Source: Peptacetobacter hominis (GTDB lineage: Bacteria; Bacillota; Clostridia; Peptostreptococcales; Peptostreptococcaceae). From it: a stretch of DNA of 64,000 nucleotides. Of the stretch, positions 53,521 through 62,935 are shown piece after piece; within the stretch, counting starts at the first letter, position 1, and each line of letters begins with the position of its first letter. The stretch covers positions 28,751 to 92,750 of the forward strand of contig NZ_SGJB01000011.1 in assembly GCF_006861675.1 (NCBI RefSeq), in the 5' to 3' direction. The translations under genes and the position numbers were made by a program. The notes under the pieces were generated by a model. The model saw nothing but the letters and a program-made list of their open reading frames with translations, had not been told where the DNA came from and searched no databases.

Positions 53521-54573
53521 TTACAATGGTACTACATATCCGTTTTCTCTGGCTTTTAATAACCTTTTTGTTGTTTCAAAATTCATATTTTCATCAATAC
53601 ATGCTATATAAGGTATATTAGAATAGCTTCCTGTACTAAGTTTATTTACTATTCTACATCTTACAGAAACACAATATTCCTTTCTAGTACATCCAGAACA
53701 TTCTTCAAAATCTCTGAAATTTTCATCTGTAAATTCCTTTAATCTATCCTCATCAATAGGAACTTCATCGTATATATTGCCTATCAGGTACTCTTTTTTT
53801 CCTATGGAAAACGTACATGGGTATATTCCTCCATCTGTATCTATACAGAATGTACATACTCCACCAAAGCAATCTCCTCTTTTTACATTAAGAAGTCTTA
53901 TATTTGTTACCCCTAATTTTAGTTCTGGATTTTCTAATTGAAAGTCAATCAGTTTCATCCTCTGTTCTTTGTATTCTTCAATCCGTTCATCGCTCCATTC
54001 TGACATAGTGTCAACAGCTGTAGCTATATATCTAAATCCCAATTTCGACACACTCTCTATACTTTCATACATATTATATACATTTTGTTGATTGAATGTC
54101 ATTCTACATCTTATAGGTATATTTTCCTTTTGAAGTCTTTCTATGTTCTTCATAACTATATCATATGAACCACTTCCATCCGGGAATATCCTGTTTGCAT
54201 CATGTGATTCCCTTGTTCCATCCAAACTTATAGATATCTCTGTCAAATCATTTTTTATAAAGTTTAGTATCTCATCGCTCATTATTGTTCCATTTGTAGT
54301 CATATCATAGATTATTCTTCTATCAGTTATCTCGCTATCCAGTTTTTTCTTTATGTATTTTACTATATCAAAATTCATCAGGGGTTCTCCACCATGAAGT
54401 GTTATCCATAAAGGTCTTTTATCGTCTTCTTCCTCTTTTAGATTTTCCTTTATAAATTCTATACACTTATCAGCAGTTTCTCTGTTCATATATCGTTTTA
54501 GTTTGCATCCGCCCTCATAACAATAGCTACATCTGAGATTACAGTCATCCGTCATCATAAGTGTAAATTTCAT
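53521..54573 (-). CDS. Radical SAM/SPASM peptide maturase 2
   Basis: This 350-residue enzyme has the radical SAM cluster motif CNLRCSYC (C11, C15, C18) at its very N-terminus, GGEPL (60-64), and a SPASM domain with cysteines at 234, 239, 242, 252, 291, 294, 300, 305 and 324 for auxiliary [4Fe-4S] clusters. There is no leader-binding RRE domain ahead of the barrel. Its start follows the stop of maturase 1 with no gap, so the pair are coupled. Such enzymes make thioether or carbon-carbon links in peptides; the bond type is inferred. Confidence 0.9.
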   Translation of the reverse strand: MKFTLMMTDDCNLRCSYCYEGGCKLKRYMNRETADKCIEFIKENLKEEEDDKRPLWITLHGGEPLMNFDIVKYIKKKLDSEITDRRIIYDMTTNGTIMSDEILNFIKNDLTEISISLDGTRESHDANRIFPDGSGSYDIVMKNIERLQKENIPIRCRMTFNQQNVYNMYESIESVSKLGFRYIATAVDTMSEWSDERIEEYKEQRMKLIDFQLENPELKLGVTNIRLLNVKRGDCFGGVCTFCIDTDGGIYPCTFSIGKKEYLIGNIYDEVPIDEDRLKEFTDENFRDFEECSGCTRKEYCVSVRCRIVNKLSTGSYSNIPYIACIDENMNFETTKRLLKARENGYVVPL

Positions 54574-55866
54574 TTACTCTACCCCCCATACAAGCCTATT
54601 AAGTTGCGGTTTCATTATAGAACACCATCTTTCATAATCAGGGCAATTCTCTTTATCTATTATCTTGTCCACCATTGCGGGACATCCAAAACAAAATACA
54701 GCAAGATCGCAGTCTTTACATTTTTCAAAGTTATATGGCATTATTCTCTGTAGTTTTTTTGCCAAATCACTATTTGAAATATCATAATCAAAATCAACCA
54801 CACTCATTCTATTATCTTTGTCAAGTGCACTTCCATACAAATATTCAGGTTTTATTAGAGATTGACATGGATACATATTTCCATCATAATCTATAAACAT
54901 CTTTGATTTAAACATATCACATGAACATGATTTTACGCCATCTTTTTCTTTTGTAAATTTTAAATTATCCAACTTTGTTACTTCAAATGGTAAAATTGAA
55001 TCCTCTGATATAAAATAAGATGCATTTTCTGCTCCTCTTCCATCTGGCTCAAAACATCTAACTATCCCTCTAGTGCCCATTTTTTCATTTAATTCGTGAA
55101 ATCTTTCTTCCCAGTGTCTATTTTTGTCTCCAACTACCATAGATGTTCTTATATTTCTGAATCCTTTTGTATGAAGAAGTACTATTGCTCTCATTATTTT
55201 ACTGAATACTCCTTTTCCCCTTATCATACTGCATGTTTCTTCATCAACACCATCTATACTTATCTCTACTCGTTCAAAGTTTTTTGCTATAAATGAAACA
55301 TTTGACTCATTTATAAGAGTTGCATTTGTAGAAAGTACCAGTTTTGTATCACATTCCTTGCTTTTGAAATATTCGATAGTCTCATAAAAATCAGATCGAA
55401 TCATAGGTTCTCCACCTGTAATAATAAGTTCCTGAGGATTTAACTCCGCTATAAAATCCATTATAGATTTGACATCATCTGTAGTTAGAATATCTATTTC
55501 TCCTGAGCTACAACTTGTACAACAATGTCTGCATTCAAGATTGCACTTGTGTGTTGCAGCGAGATATATTGCATTGAAACCTCTGTTTATATCATTGTAG
55601 AACATTTCATATTTTGTGGTATCTAGTATACCTACTCTCGCCATGTTTATGATAAGATTTTTCATATATTCCTGATCATCAAACATTTCTACAAATTCAC
55701 CTATTGTAAGTCCTCTGTCTTCTGCCTCTTTTATATATGAATATACTTCACTGCTCTGCATTATATGTCTTTTGAACTTCTTATTATACATCAAAACTCT
55801 ATTGTTTTTCTCTCTTATTATTGTATCATCTTTTCTGAATTTTATTATTTCATCTCTTAGTCTCAA
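54574..55866 (-). CDS. Radical SAM/SPASM peptide maturase 1
   Basis: This 430-residue enzyme starts at a TTG (55866) with AGAGAGGTG upstream; homologous sequence begins MRLRDEIIKFRKDDTIIREK. Residues 1-95 form a PqqD-like precursor-recognition domain (winged helix with SSEVYSYIKEAEDRGLTIGE). The radical SAM motif is CNLECRHC (C108, C112, C115) and the glycine motif GGEP (151-154). SPASM cysteines are C314, C316, C334, C383, C386, C392, C395, C408 and C415. With its leader-binding domain it is the likely first enzyme to act on the precursor. Confidence 0.9.
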   Translation of the reverse strand: MRLRDEIIKFRKDDTIIREKNNRVLMYNKKFKRHIMQSSEVYSYIKEAEDRGLTIGEFVEMFDDQEYMKNLIINMARVGILDTTKYEMFYNDINRGFNAIYLAATHKCNLECRHCCTSCSSGEIDILTTDDVKSIMDFIAELNPQELIITGGEPMIRSDFYETIEYFKSKECDTKLVLSTNATLINESNVSFIAKNFERVEISIDGVDEETCSMIRGKGVFSKIMRAIVLLHTKGFRNIRTSMVVGDKNRHWEERFHELNEKMGTRGIVRCFEPDGRGAENASYFISEDSILPFEVTKLDNLKFTKEKDGVKSCSCDMFKSKMFIDYDGNMYPCQSLIKPEYLYGSALDKDNRMSVVDFDYDISNSDLAKKLQRIMPYNFEKCKDCDLAVFCFGCPAMVDKIIDKENCPDYERWCSIMKPQLNRLVWGVE

Positions 55867-55892
55867 AACAAACACCTCTCTTATATTTATAA

Positions 55893-55919
55893 TTGGCAGG
55901 ATAAAATATCTCCTGCCAA
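55893..55919 (-). other. Intercistronic hairpin between permease 2 and maturase 1
   Basis: TTGGCAGGA / TCCTGCCAA form a 9-bp stem with a 9-base loop, 27 bases before the maturase TTG. Only a weak T-rich tract follows, so readthrough into the maturation genes is expected. Confidence 0.65.
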
Positions 55920-55945
55920 TTTTCAAAGTCAATAAGTTTATATAT

Positions 55946-58561
55946 CTACTCTATATCTCTCATACCGTCTGAGATTTCCTTATTTCTGAAGTTTCTGTTT
56001 GCAAGTTTTACTGAAACTATACATGTGATTAATGCTACAAGTGCAAATGCAATCGCCTCTTTATAAGGGAAAGTAAAATCCATAAAGTGCTCTATTCCAA
56101 AGTTTGTATATGCATAATTGTTCCAATTTACAAACTCAATAAGTTTATACGTAGATATTGCTATACCAACTGTAATGCTCAGTACAGCATATGTAACTGA
56201 TTCATACATATTCATCTTATTCATATCTTTTAAAGACATTCCTAATGCTCTCATTGTAAATATCTCTTTTCTTCTTTCCATCAGATTTGACTTGACTGTA
56301 CAGAATATACTTATACCTGATATTATAAGTACAAGTATTGCATTTGTAGCTCCTCTACTTTCTGATTTAGCCTGTTCAGAATTCTGTTGCTGTAAAAAAC
56401 TTTCCTTGATAGATATTGCTCCTGGTATATTTTCCTTTACATACATTTCCACTTTTTTATTGTCTGATGTATTCTCAAGGTCTGTATAGTTTACACCAAG
56501 GTTGTTATATGCCTCAAATCCGACAATTTCTTTCATATTCTTCTCTGATGTTATTACTTCAAATCTATAAGGCATCAATGCATCACCCTGCGATTGCCAG
56601 TTTTGTTCAAGAATTGCTCCAACTCTTACATCTAAGTTTTTCTTTTCTATTTTATCTCCATTGTGGTAGTTGACACCTATAGTGATTATATCTCCTACCT
56701 TTAGATCTTTGTAAATCTTGTAATATGTATGTGTTTTTATTGGATCATAAAAACTATTAAATACTGCAACATTTATATAACCATCTGTTTTTCCCTCTAT
56801 ATCTTCTGTTGTCTTGTTATCCATCATGTATGGTTCCACTCTATCTTTTATCATTTCATTTGGATAAAATCTTAGATGAGTTTTGTATTCTGTTTTTTCA
56901 CTTCCATCCAATCCATAATACTCTTTAAAATATTCATTTATATTGTCTTTATCTGTTACAAAAGTTGCTTCTCCATCAAAGTTAGGATAAATTCCTGCGA
57001 CTCCATCCATATCTTTTATATTTTCGATTGTATTTTTAGATATTTTAAAACTCTCAACATCGTTGTATATACCTTGCGATACCTTTATATCATACTTGTA
57101 ATAAATTCTTCTTATTTTATCGTCTACCTCTGTCTGCATACTAGAGAATGTATACATTATCATATATCCACAAAGGGCAATTGTAAGTATAGAAACCAGT
57201 GTTCTTGTTTTCTTTATCCATAGATTTCTTATTCCCATATATCTATGGATACCGATTTTGTTTTGCACTATACTTCCAATTTTACTCTGTTTCCCTCTTC
57301 CAGACTTGCTCCCTGATACTGTTATAGCATCCATACAACCAACTCTACCTACTTTTATTATAGGCGGTATTGTAGCTATAATTATAGCTCCTACAGAGAA
57401 TACTACTGTTTTCAGTATTACATCTGTATCGACATATATTTTAGATGCAACTCCTGTTATCTTAGTAACATCATCTCTGGATAGCATAAGCCCAAGTTTT
57501 GTTACGATAAATCCAACTGCAATACCTATAGCTGTACCAAACACCATAAGTATCAGAGACTGATACATAACCATCCGTCTTATATTTTTCTTTGTAGCTC
57601 CGATAAGTCTCAGCATACTTATCTCTCTGATATATTCCCCCCATATTATGTTGAACATATTAAATACTAAAAGTATCACTGTAATTACAAGAACTATAGT
57701 ATCATATCCTATAAATGTTATATCTTTTATATCATTTATTTTGTAAAGTTCTGATAAATAATTTGAATTCGGAGTTAGCGAAGTTCTTCCAAGCTCGTAG
57801 TCTGTAGCTATTTTTTCAAGAATACCTGATACTTTCACTTCATCATCCATACTATTTCCAGAATCAAATCTTGTTATTATATCATATGTTACGGCTTCTT
57901 CAGGTATTATGCTCTGTCCGTCAAAGTTTCCATATGTATAGCTAAGTCCTCTTTTCTGTTCTAATCCTACTATATTTGCGTTTATTTCTCCGTATTCTCT
58001 TTTCACAAGACCAACCACTTTGAAAGTCTTTTTCTCAGAGTATAATTTTTCTTCACCATTTGGAAGTTTGTAGCTTTTTCTAAGCTCAAATGTTATAGTC
58101 TTACCTATTGGATTTTCTGATATTCCAAGATTATTGGCACTGTCTGTATCTACAACTATTTCGTTGTTGTTTTTAGGCGCTCTACCTTCCATTATCTGTG
58201 CTTTTCTATCAAAATAATTTCCAGAATCATCGTTATATCCGTCAAATGATTTAAGCTCTACCTTTGTACCATTTTCCTCATTTACAAGAAATCCTAGATT
58301 TTGCACATTATCCGAATACTCTATTCTTTTATCCGCTGCCACTTTCGCCATTTTTTCTCTACTTATATCCACATACTCAGAATGATAATCACCGTATGCT
58401 TTTTTGTATGCTTCTGCGTTGTTGTATGTCTGAGAAATTCCTATCATATCCATGGATAATAAGAATGCAGTAACTGATATTACAACAAGAAACATCATAA
58501 TTGTCCTTGATTTGTTCTTCTTCATGTACATATATGACAGTTTTCTATATATCTGTTTCAT
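55946..58561 (-). CDS. FtsX/MacB-type ABC permease 2 of the peptide cluster
   Basis: This 871-residue protein is collinear with permease 1 at 47355-49970 and by eye about three-quarters identical. Long stretches match exactly (for example RAPKNNNEIVVDTDSAN and SGISIFCTVKSNLMERRKEI), while differences gather in the two outside domains. It starts at 58561 with GGAGGG upstream; the ATG at 58609 has no site. It precedes the maturation genes and follows the two-component system. Immunity or export is inferred; an ATPase subunit is not visible in the cluster. Confidence 0.88.
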   Translation of the reverse strand: MKQIYRKLSYMYMKKNKSRTIMMFLVVISVTAFLLSMDMIGISQTYNNAEAYKKAYGDYHSEYVDISREKMAKVAADKRIEYSDNVQNLGFLVNEENGTKVELKSFDGYNDDSGNYFDRKAQIMEGRAPKNNNEIVVDTDSANNLGISENPIGKTITFELRKSYKLPNGEEKLYSEKKTFKVVGLVKREYGEINANIVGLEQKRGLSYTYGNFDGQSIIPEEAVTYDIITRFDSGNSMDDEVKVSGILEKIATDYELGRTSLTPNSNYLSELYKINDIKDITFIGYDTIVLVITVILLVFNMFNIIWGEYIREISMLRLIGATKKNIRRMVMYQSLILMVFGTAIGIAVGFIVTKLGLMLSRDDVTKITGVASKIYVDTDVILKTVVFSVGAIIIATIPPIIKVGRVGCMDAITVSGSKSGRGKQSKIGSIVQNKIGIHRYMGIRNLWIKKTRTLVSILTIALCGYMIMYTFSSMQTEVDDKIRRIYYKYDIKVSQGIYNDVESFKISKNTIENIKDMDGVAGIYPNFDGEATFVTDKDNINEYFKEYYGLDGSEKTEYKTHLRFYPNEMIKDRVEPYMMDNKTTEDIEGKTDGYINVAVFNSFYDPIKTHTYYKIYKDLKVGDIITIGVNYHNGDKIEKKNLDVRVGAILEQNWQSQGDALMPYRFEVITSEKNMKEIVGFEAYNNLGVNYTDLENTSDNKKVEMYVKENIPGAISIKESFLQQQNSEQAKSESRGATNAILVLIISGISIFCTVKSNLMERRKEIFTMRALGMSLKDMNKMNMYESVTYAVLSITVGIAISTYKLIEFVNWNNYAYTNFGIEHFMDFTFPYKEAIAFALVALITCIVSVKLANRNFRNKEISDGMRDIE

Positions 58562-58629
58562 ACATATCCCTCCTATTTTAAGAAATAGTATTACTCTTTT
58601 GTATTTCATTGTGTCAGCTAGCCTTTACA

Positions 58630-58660
58630 GAAAAATAAAGTTATTTAGTATACCATGTTT
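58630..58660 (-). promoter_or_regulatory. Possible -10 region for the permease 2-maturation operon
   Basis: TATACT occurs on the minus strand at about 58649-58654, with no recognisable -35 at 17 bases. A missing -35 fits control by an activator such as the adjacent LytTR regulator. Confidence 0.4.
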
Positions 58661-58734
58661 TTATTTTTCTTTTCTATGGCTTTAAAATATCATTTACAAA
58701 ACTAAAAAACAATGACTCTGATACCAATAGTAGC

Positions 58735-58788
58735 AAAAAGGGTACGAATGGTAATTCATCTTCAAAATAAACTCCATTCGTACCCTTT
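58735..58788 (-). terminator. Terminator of the two-component operon
   Basis: AAAAGGGTACGAATGG / CCATTCGTACCCTTTTT form a 16-bp stem with a 21-base loop directly after the kinase stop codon. Confidence 0.88.
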
Positions 58789-58791
58789 TAA

Positions 58792-60195
58792 TTATTTCTT
58801 AGGTATCATTATTTTTAAATTAAATGTATTTTCATCGTATGTTATAAGCATATTTCCTCTGTATTTCTTCACCGAATATTCAATACTCTTTATACCTATA
58901 CCATGATTGGATTTGTTGATTTTGTCAGTTATAAAAGTTTCTCTTGATTTTTTTATACTGTTTATCTTGCTGTTTTCACAGACAATCAGAAAAATATCGT
59001 CAGCCCACATAGTCTCCAGTTTTATATATCTTTTGTCACCCGGTATCTTTTCACATGCTTCTATTGCATTGTCCAATATATTAGATAGTATGCTCGATAC
59101 ATCTATATTTTCAATAAAAGCTGTATTTCTTGAGTCAATATTAGCTGTAAACTCTATTCCTTTCTCTTTACATACTTTCATTTTTTCATCTATTATAATG
59201 TCAAACATAGCATTTCCACTTAATCTTTTTTTACGCGCCTGATTCAACTCATTCTGTATACTTTCTATGTATTTTGTCGCATTTTCTGAGTTTTCGTTCA
59301 TAATCTGTATATTATTCAGATGATTGTTCATATCGTGGTATAGCCTTCTGATCTGGTTCTGCGCTTCTTCTATTTTTTCATAGTATTCGTTTTTTGATTC
59401 AAGTCTACTGTACATCTGTTTTTCCTGTATTCTGATTTCTGTCTCTTTCCTTATCTCCATAACTATATATACAGTTATTATCATGCTAAGCACTGCCATA
59501 TACGGCATTGTATATGTAGCTGTAATCAAAATTTCACCATTTATCGATGTATACCTTTGTGAGCTATCCAATATAATCTTAAGCAAAATTACCGATAAAT
59601 TCACCATAACTATATACGCAATATAAGTGTACATCTTGTCTTTAGACAATCGATTGATAAATTTTATAATAATTCTTATAAAAATATACAACATAAATGT
59701 AATCAGCAGTAGTTTAATATTGTACAGGTTCCAATCCTGTGCAGATAGTGTATGTACATAATCATCAGATAATGTATATCCGGTAAATACTATAAACAGA
59801 AATCTATCTAAAAAGTAGCTCTCCAGAACTTTAAGATATTGACCTGATATCAGATAGAGAAATATAAATTTTTTCCACTCTACCTTGTATATTTTATTAT
59901 ATACAAATGTAATAACTCCGATTATAGCAATATTTACAATTATATCTATAGATTTATTGGAAATCAAAATAGAATAATCCGCAAGTTTATCATTATTGAT
60001 AGTAACAATGCTCCATATATCCACTTTTTTAGATACAAAATAAAGCATCCCTACTATCCCGGTCTGGATTATTAAATTTTTAAATTCACTTATATCGCTG
60101 TTTTTTCTGTATTCGACAGTTCCATTTATCACTACTATAGACAGTATTATACTAAGAACGACTATAATCTCACTTAGCACTACATCACCTATCAT
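58792..60195 (-). CDS. AgrC-type sensor histidine kinase (GHKL)
   Basis: This 467-residue kinase has six or seven helices in residues 5-250, then a coiled stretch, the phosphorylated histidine in QIRRLYHDMNNHLNN (H287) and a GHKL ATPase domain with ILSNILDNAIEAC (N-box, about 370-381) and HGIGIKS. Kinases of this class (HPK10) sense peptides. It overlaps the regulator gene by 4 bases. Neither an AgrB protease nor an AgrD peptide is nearby, so the cluster's own peptide is the leading candidate signal; this is inferred. Confidence 0.9.
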   Translation of the reverse strand: MIGDVVLSEIIVVLSIILSIVVINGTVEYRKNSDISEFKNLIIQTGIVGMLYFVSKKVDIWSIVTINNDKLADYSILISNKSIDIIVNIAIIGVITFVYNKIYKVEWKKFIFLYLISGQYLKVLESYFLDRFLFIVFTGYTLSDDYVHTLSAQDWNLYNIKLLLITFMLYIFIRIIIKFINRLSKDKMYTYIAYIVMVNLSVILLKIILDSSQRYTSINGEILITATYTMPYMAVLSMIITVYIVMEIRKETEIRIQEKQMYSRLESKNEYYEKIEEAQNQIRRLYHDMNNHLNNIQIMNENSENATKYIESIQNELNQARKKRLSGNAMFDIIIDEKMKVCKEKGIEFTANIDSRNTAFIENIDVSSILSNILDNAIEACEKIPGDKRYIKLETMWADDIFLIVCENSKINSIKKSRETFITDKINKSNHGIGIKSIEYSVKKYRGNMLITYDENTFNLKIMIPKK

Positions 60196-60911
60196 ATCTC
60201 TGCTCCTATGGTTCTGAAATATTTTTCCAGTACTTCTTTGTGTTTACTTCTGCTTATAGGCACTTTCAGCCCGTTTTTCATCAGGATATCTTTGCTTCCG
60301 ACCTCTTTTATGTATATAAGGTTTGCCAGATAACTTCTATGACATTGTACAAACAGTTGCTCCTCTATGTTTTTCATTACCTCAGTCAATGTATATCTGT
60401 ATTCCAGCACTTCATCTCTTGTATATATTTTTATCATTTTTCTCATAGCTTCTATACACACAATGTCTCTACTGTATACTTTTCTGGTTCCTGTATCTGT
60501 TTTTACTATGAGAAAAGATCCCCTTTTTCTCACTATTTCAACCAGACATTCACTCAGATTTTTTCTTATAATGTCCCGATTTACCGGTTTTTCTATAAAT
60601 CTGAATGCCCTGACAGTATATCCTTCGCTCCACATTTCGCCTATAGATGTTACGAATATTATCTCAGTCGTTCTATCGTATTCCCTCAATCTGCGGGCTG
60701 TTTCCATACCGTCCATACCATCCATCTGTATATCCAGAAACAGTATGTCAATTTCATTTTCTCCGGTAGATGTATATTCTATTACTTCTTCACCGCTTTT
60801 GAATTCTACAATCTGGTATTCATTGTCCCTATTTTTCATTGTATCTATTACAGTTTCTTTTATTTTTTCTATTATAGGTTTTTCGTCGTCACATATTGCT
60901 ATGGTTAGCAT
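60192..60911 (-). CDS. LytTR-family response regulator (AgrA type)
   Basis: This 239-residue protein has a receiver domain with DDE at residues 8-10, phospho-acceptor D60 (ILFLDIQMDGMDG) and the conserved Lys in FIEKPVN, followed by a LytTR DNA-binding domain (about 135-236) with VYSRDIVCIEAMRKMIKIYT, CHRSYLANL and LKVPISRSKHKEV. LytTR regulators bind 9-base direct repeats upstream of bacteriocin and virulence promoters. It probably activates the precursor and maturation promoters. Confidence 0.92.
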   Translation of the reverse strand: MLTIAICDDEKPIIEKIKETVIDTMKNRDNEYQIVEFKSGEEVIEYTSTGENEIDILFLDIQMDGMDGMETARRLREYDRTTEIIFVTSIGEMWSEGYTVRAFRFIEKPVNRDIIRKNLSECLVEIVRKRGSFLIVKTDTGTRKVYSRDIVCIEAMRKMIKIYTRDEVLEYRYTLTEVMKNIEEQLFVQCHRSYLANLIYIKEVGSKDILMKNGLKVPISRSKHKEVLEKYFRTIGAEI

Positions 60912-61020
60912 GTTATATGCCTCTCTTTCATGTCTGTTTTTGATTTGAATATTTCAAATGCAATTATATTATATCGTATATTGTGGATATATAATAGTTT
61001 TCAATATTGGTAGGTTAATA

Positions 61021-61058
61021 AAAAAGACGGTACAGAAAAAACTTCTATATCGTCTTTG
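61021..61058 (-). terminator. Terminator downstream of the 45-codon ORF
   Basis: On the minus strand AAAGACGATATAG ... CTGTACCGTCTTT pair imperfectly, followed by TTT. It lies upstream of the response-regulator gene. Confidence 0.75.
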
Positions 61059-61184
61059 ATATTATAACCTATACTATTGTAATATGTTTTTATTGTATTG
61101 ATTATTATTCTTTTTTAGATTATAATTTAATTAAGAAAAAGAACTGTATTTGTCGCTTCGAGTGCGGTTCTAAAAAGTAAATTA

Positions 61185-61322
61185 TTATCTTTTGTCTTCA
61201 CTCTTATTGCCGTAAGAGTGATTTTTCTTTATCCGTAGATAAATAACTACAAATATCCATACATCATTTGCATGTCCTAATATCATATCGATTAGTCTGT
61301 ACAGAAATTCCAGTTGTTCCAA
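61185..61322 (-). CDS. Small 45-residue membrane-type protein, TTG start
   Basis: The perfect ribosome site GGAGGTGAT is followed by TTG, 5 bases later, opening a 45-codon frame. The product starts MEQLEFLYRLIDMILGHAND, has one possible helix around VWIFVVIYLRI and a basic tail KKNHSYGNKSEDKR. A hairpin (CACTCTTAC ... GTAAGAGTG-like) lies in the 3' part and another just after it (61143-61173), with a terminator further on. Small size, one helix, basic tail and structured RNA recall type I toxins, but I do not recognise a family. It could also be a signal peptide for the nearby kinase. Confidence 0.55.
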   Translation of the reverse strand: MEQLEFLYRLIDMILGHANDVWIFVVIYLRIKKNHSYGNKSEDKR

Positions 61323-61496
61323 CTACATCACCTCCTTTCAAATTAAATTGAAAGTCAGATCCAAAGTCAGAACCATCACTCTTTATCAAATACAATTCTT
61401 TTTCATTTTTATTCTATTATAATTCTATTGAAAATACAACAAAAAAAGTGGAATATAATTACTCCACTCTTTTATCATCAAAATATATGTATTTTT

Positions 61497-62873
61497 TTAT
61501 CTCTGACAAGCCATTCCTACAACCTTATATAACTTAACAACACTTTCGCAATGCGGCGTGTTCGGGAACATATCCATAAGTTTAACCTTCTCAGGAACAT
61601 ATCCCTGAGCCATAAAATCCTTCAGATCGTCCACTAAAGTCTTAGGATTACAAGAAATATACACTATCTCTTTTGCACCAAAATCACATATATCTCTTAT
61701 AGCCTGTTTGTGTATACCTGGTCTTGGAGGATCCACTATTATAAGGTCAGGTTTTACATCAAGACTTTTTACAGTATCCTTTACATCTCCTGCTATAAAC
61801 TTACAGTTATCAAGTCCGTTAAGTTTTGCATTTTCATTTGCTGCAACAACAGCCTCTTCTATTATCTCTATTCCGTATACTTCTTTTGCCTTTTCAGCCA
61901 TAAGCTGTCCTATAGAACCAGTTCCGCTGTAAAGGTCAAATACAACTTTGTTTGAATGATCTCCTACAAATTCTCTTGCTATTGTATAAAGCATCTCTGC
62001 ACCCTTTGTATTTGTCTGGAAGAATGAGAATGGAGATATTCTAAATTTAAGTCCAAGTATATTTTCGTGAAGACATTCCTCTCCCCAAAGCACTCTAAGT
62101 TCATCGCAGTTTACAGCATCTGCAAGTCCATCGTTTATAGTGTGAAGTATGCTTACTATTTTATCGTTAAGTTCAAGTCCTTTTAACATTTCAGCATATC
62201 TGTTCATATCGTATTCAACCTGAGAAGAAGTAACCACATTTACCATTATCTCTCCTGTGTGTATTCCTTTTCTCACTACAAGGTTTCTAAGGTATCCCTC
62301 GTGGTTGTTCACTCTATAGTATGGAAGCTCTTCTTTTCTGAAGAATTCAAGCGTTTCAGAAAGTATCTTGTTGAAATCCGCATCTACAAGCTCGCATTTA
62401 TCTACAGTCTGTATATCTATATGTCTTCCTGTTTTGTGCATTCCAAGTGTAAGAGGCCCACCTTTCATCTCGTCTCCAAAAGTGTACTCCATTTTGTTTC
62501 TGTATTTTTTGTTGTCTGGGCTTCCCTGTATTCCAAGAAAATCAAATCCACTTATTCCTGCATCTTCAAAAAGTTTAAGTACCTGTTTTTCCTTTATTTC
62601 AAGCTGTTTTTCATATGGCACAGAAAGCATTGTACATCCTCCACATCCATCAAAATGAGGGCACGTTTCTTCTGTTTCAAGTGGAGATTTTTCCACTAAC
62701 TCAAGCATTTTTACATCAGCTTTTCCTCTTCCAGTTCTTTTTACAGCGGCCTTTATTTTCTGTCCTGTTATTCCGCCCTTCATTTTTATTTTTCTGTCGT
62801 TGTAGTAGCTTACAGTAGCCCCACCAAACTCCATCGTACCTATTTCAAATTCGATTATATCTCTCTTTTTCAA
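61497..62873 (-). CDS. rlmD: 23S rRNA (uracil-5-)-methyltransferase, RlmD/RumA family
   Basis: This 458-residue enzyme has an N-terminal TRAM domain, the [4Fe-4S] cysteines in ETCPHFDGCGGCTML plus a fourth in VDKCELVD, the SAM motif VFDLYSGTGSIGQLM and the catalytic IVYISCNPKTLVDDL with DPPRPGIHK before it. It methylates C5 of a uridine in 23S rRNA (U1939 in E. coli); many Firmicutes have related enzymes that modify U747 as well, so the exact site is uncertain. Confidence 0.9.
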   Translation of the reverse strand: MKKRDIIEFEIGTMEFGGATVSYYNDRKIKMKGGITGQKIKAAVKRTGRGKADVKMLELVEKSPLETEETCPHFDGCGGCTMLSVPYEKQLEIKEKQVLKLFEDAGISGFDFLGIQGSPDNKKYRNKMEYTFGDEMKGGPLTLGMHKTGRHIDIQTVDKCELVDADFNKILSETLEFFRKEELPYYRVNNHEGYLRNLVVRKGIHTGEIMVNVVTSSQVEYDMNRYAEMLKGLELNDKIVSILHTINDGLADAVNCDELRVLWGEECLHENILGLKFRISPFSFFQTNTKGAEMLYTIAREFVGDHSNKVVFDLYSGTGSIGQLMAEKAKEVYGIEIIEEAVVAANENAKLNGLDNCKFIAGDVKDTVKSLDVKPDLIIVDPPRPGIHKQAIRDICDFGAKEIVYISCNPKTLVDDLKDFMAQGYVPEKVKLMDMFPNTPHCESVVKLYKVVGMACQR

Positions 62874-62935
62874 AGTTAATCCTCCTGTATATTTTATTTA
62901 GGCGATCTATATCGCAAATATCATTCTCTTTTTGA

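Noticed and set aside
62259..62818. Plus-strand open frames of up to 146 codons across rlmD
   Set aside because: They are antisense to a well-supported gene and their translations are Phe/Ser/Tyr-rich without motifs.
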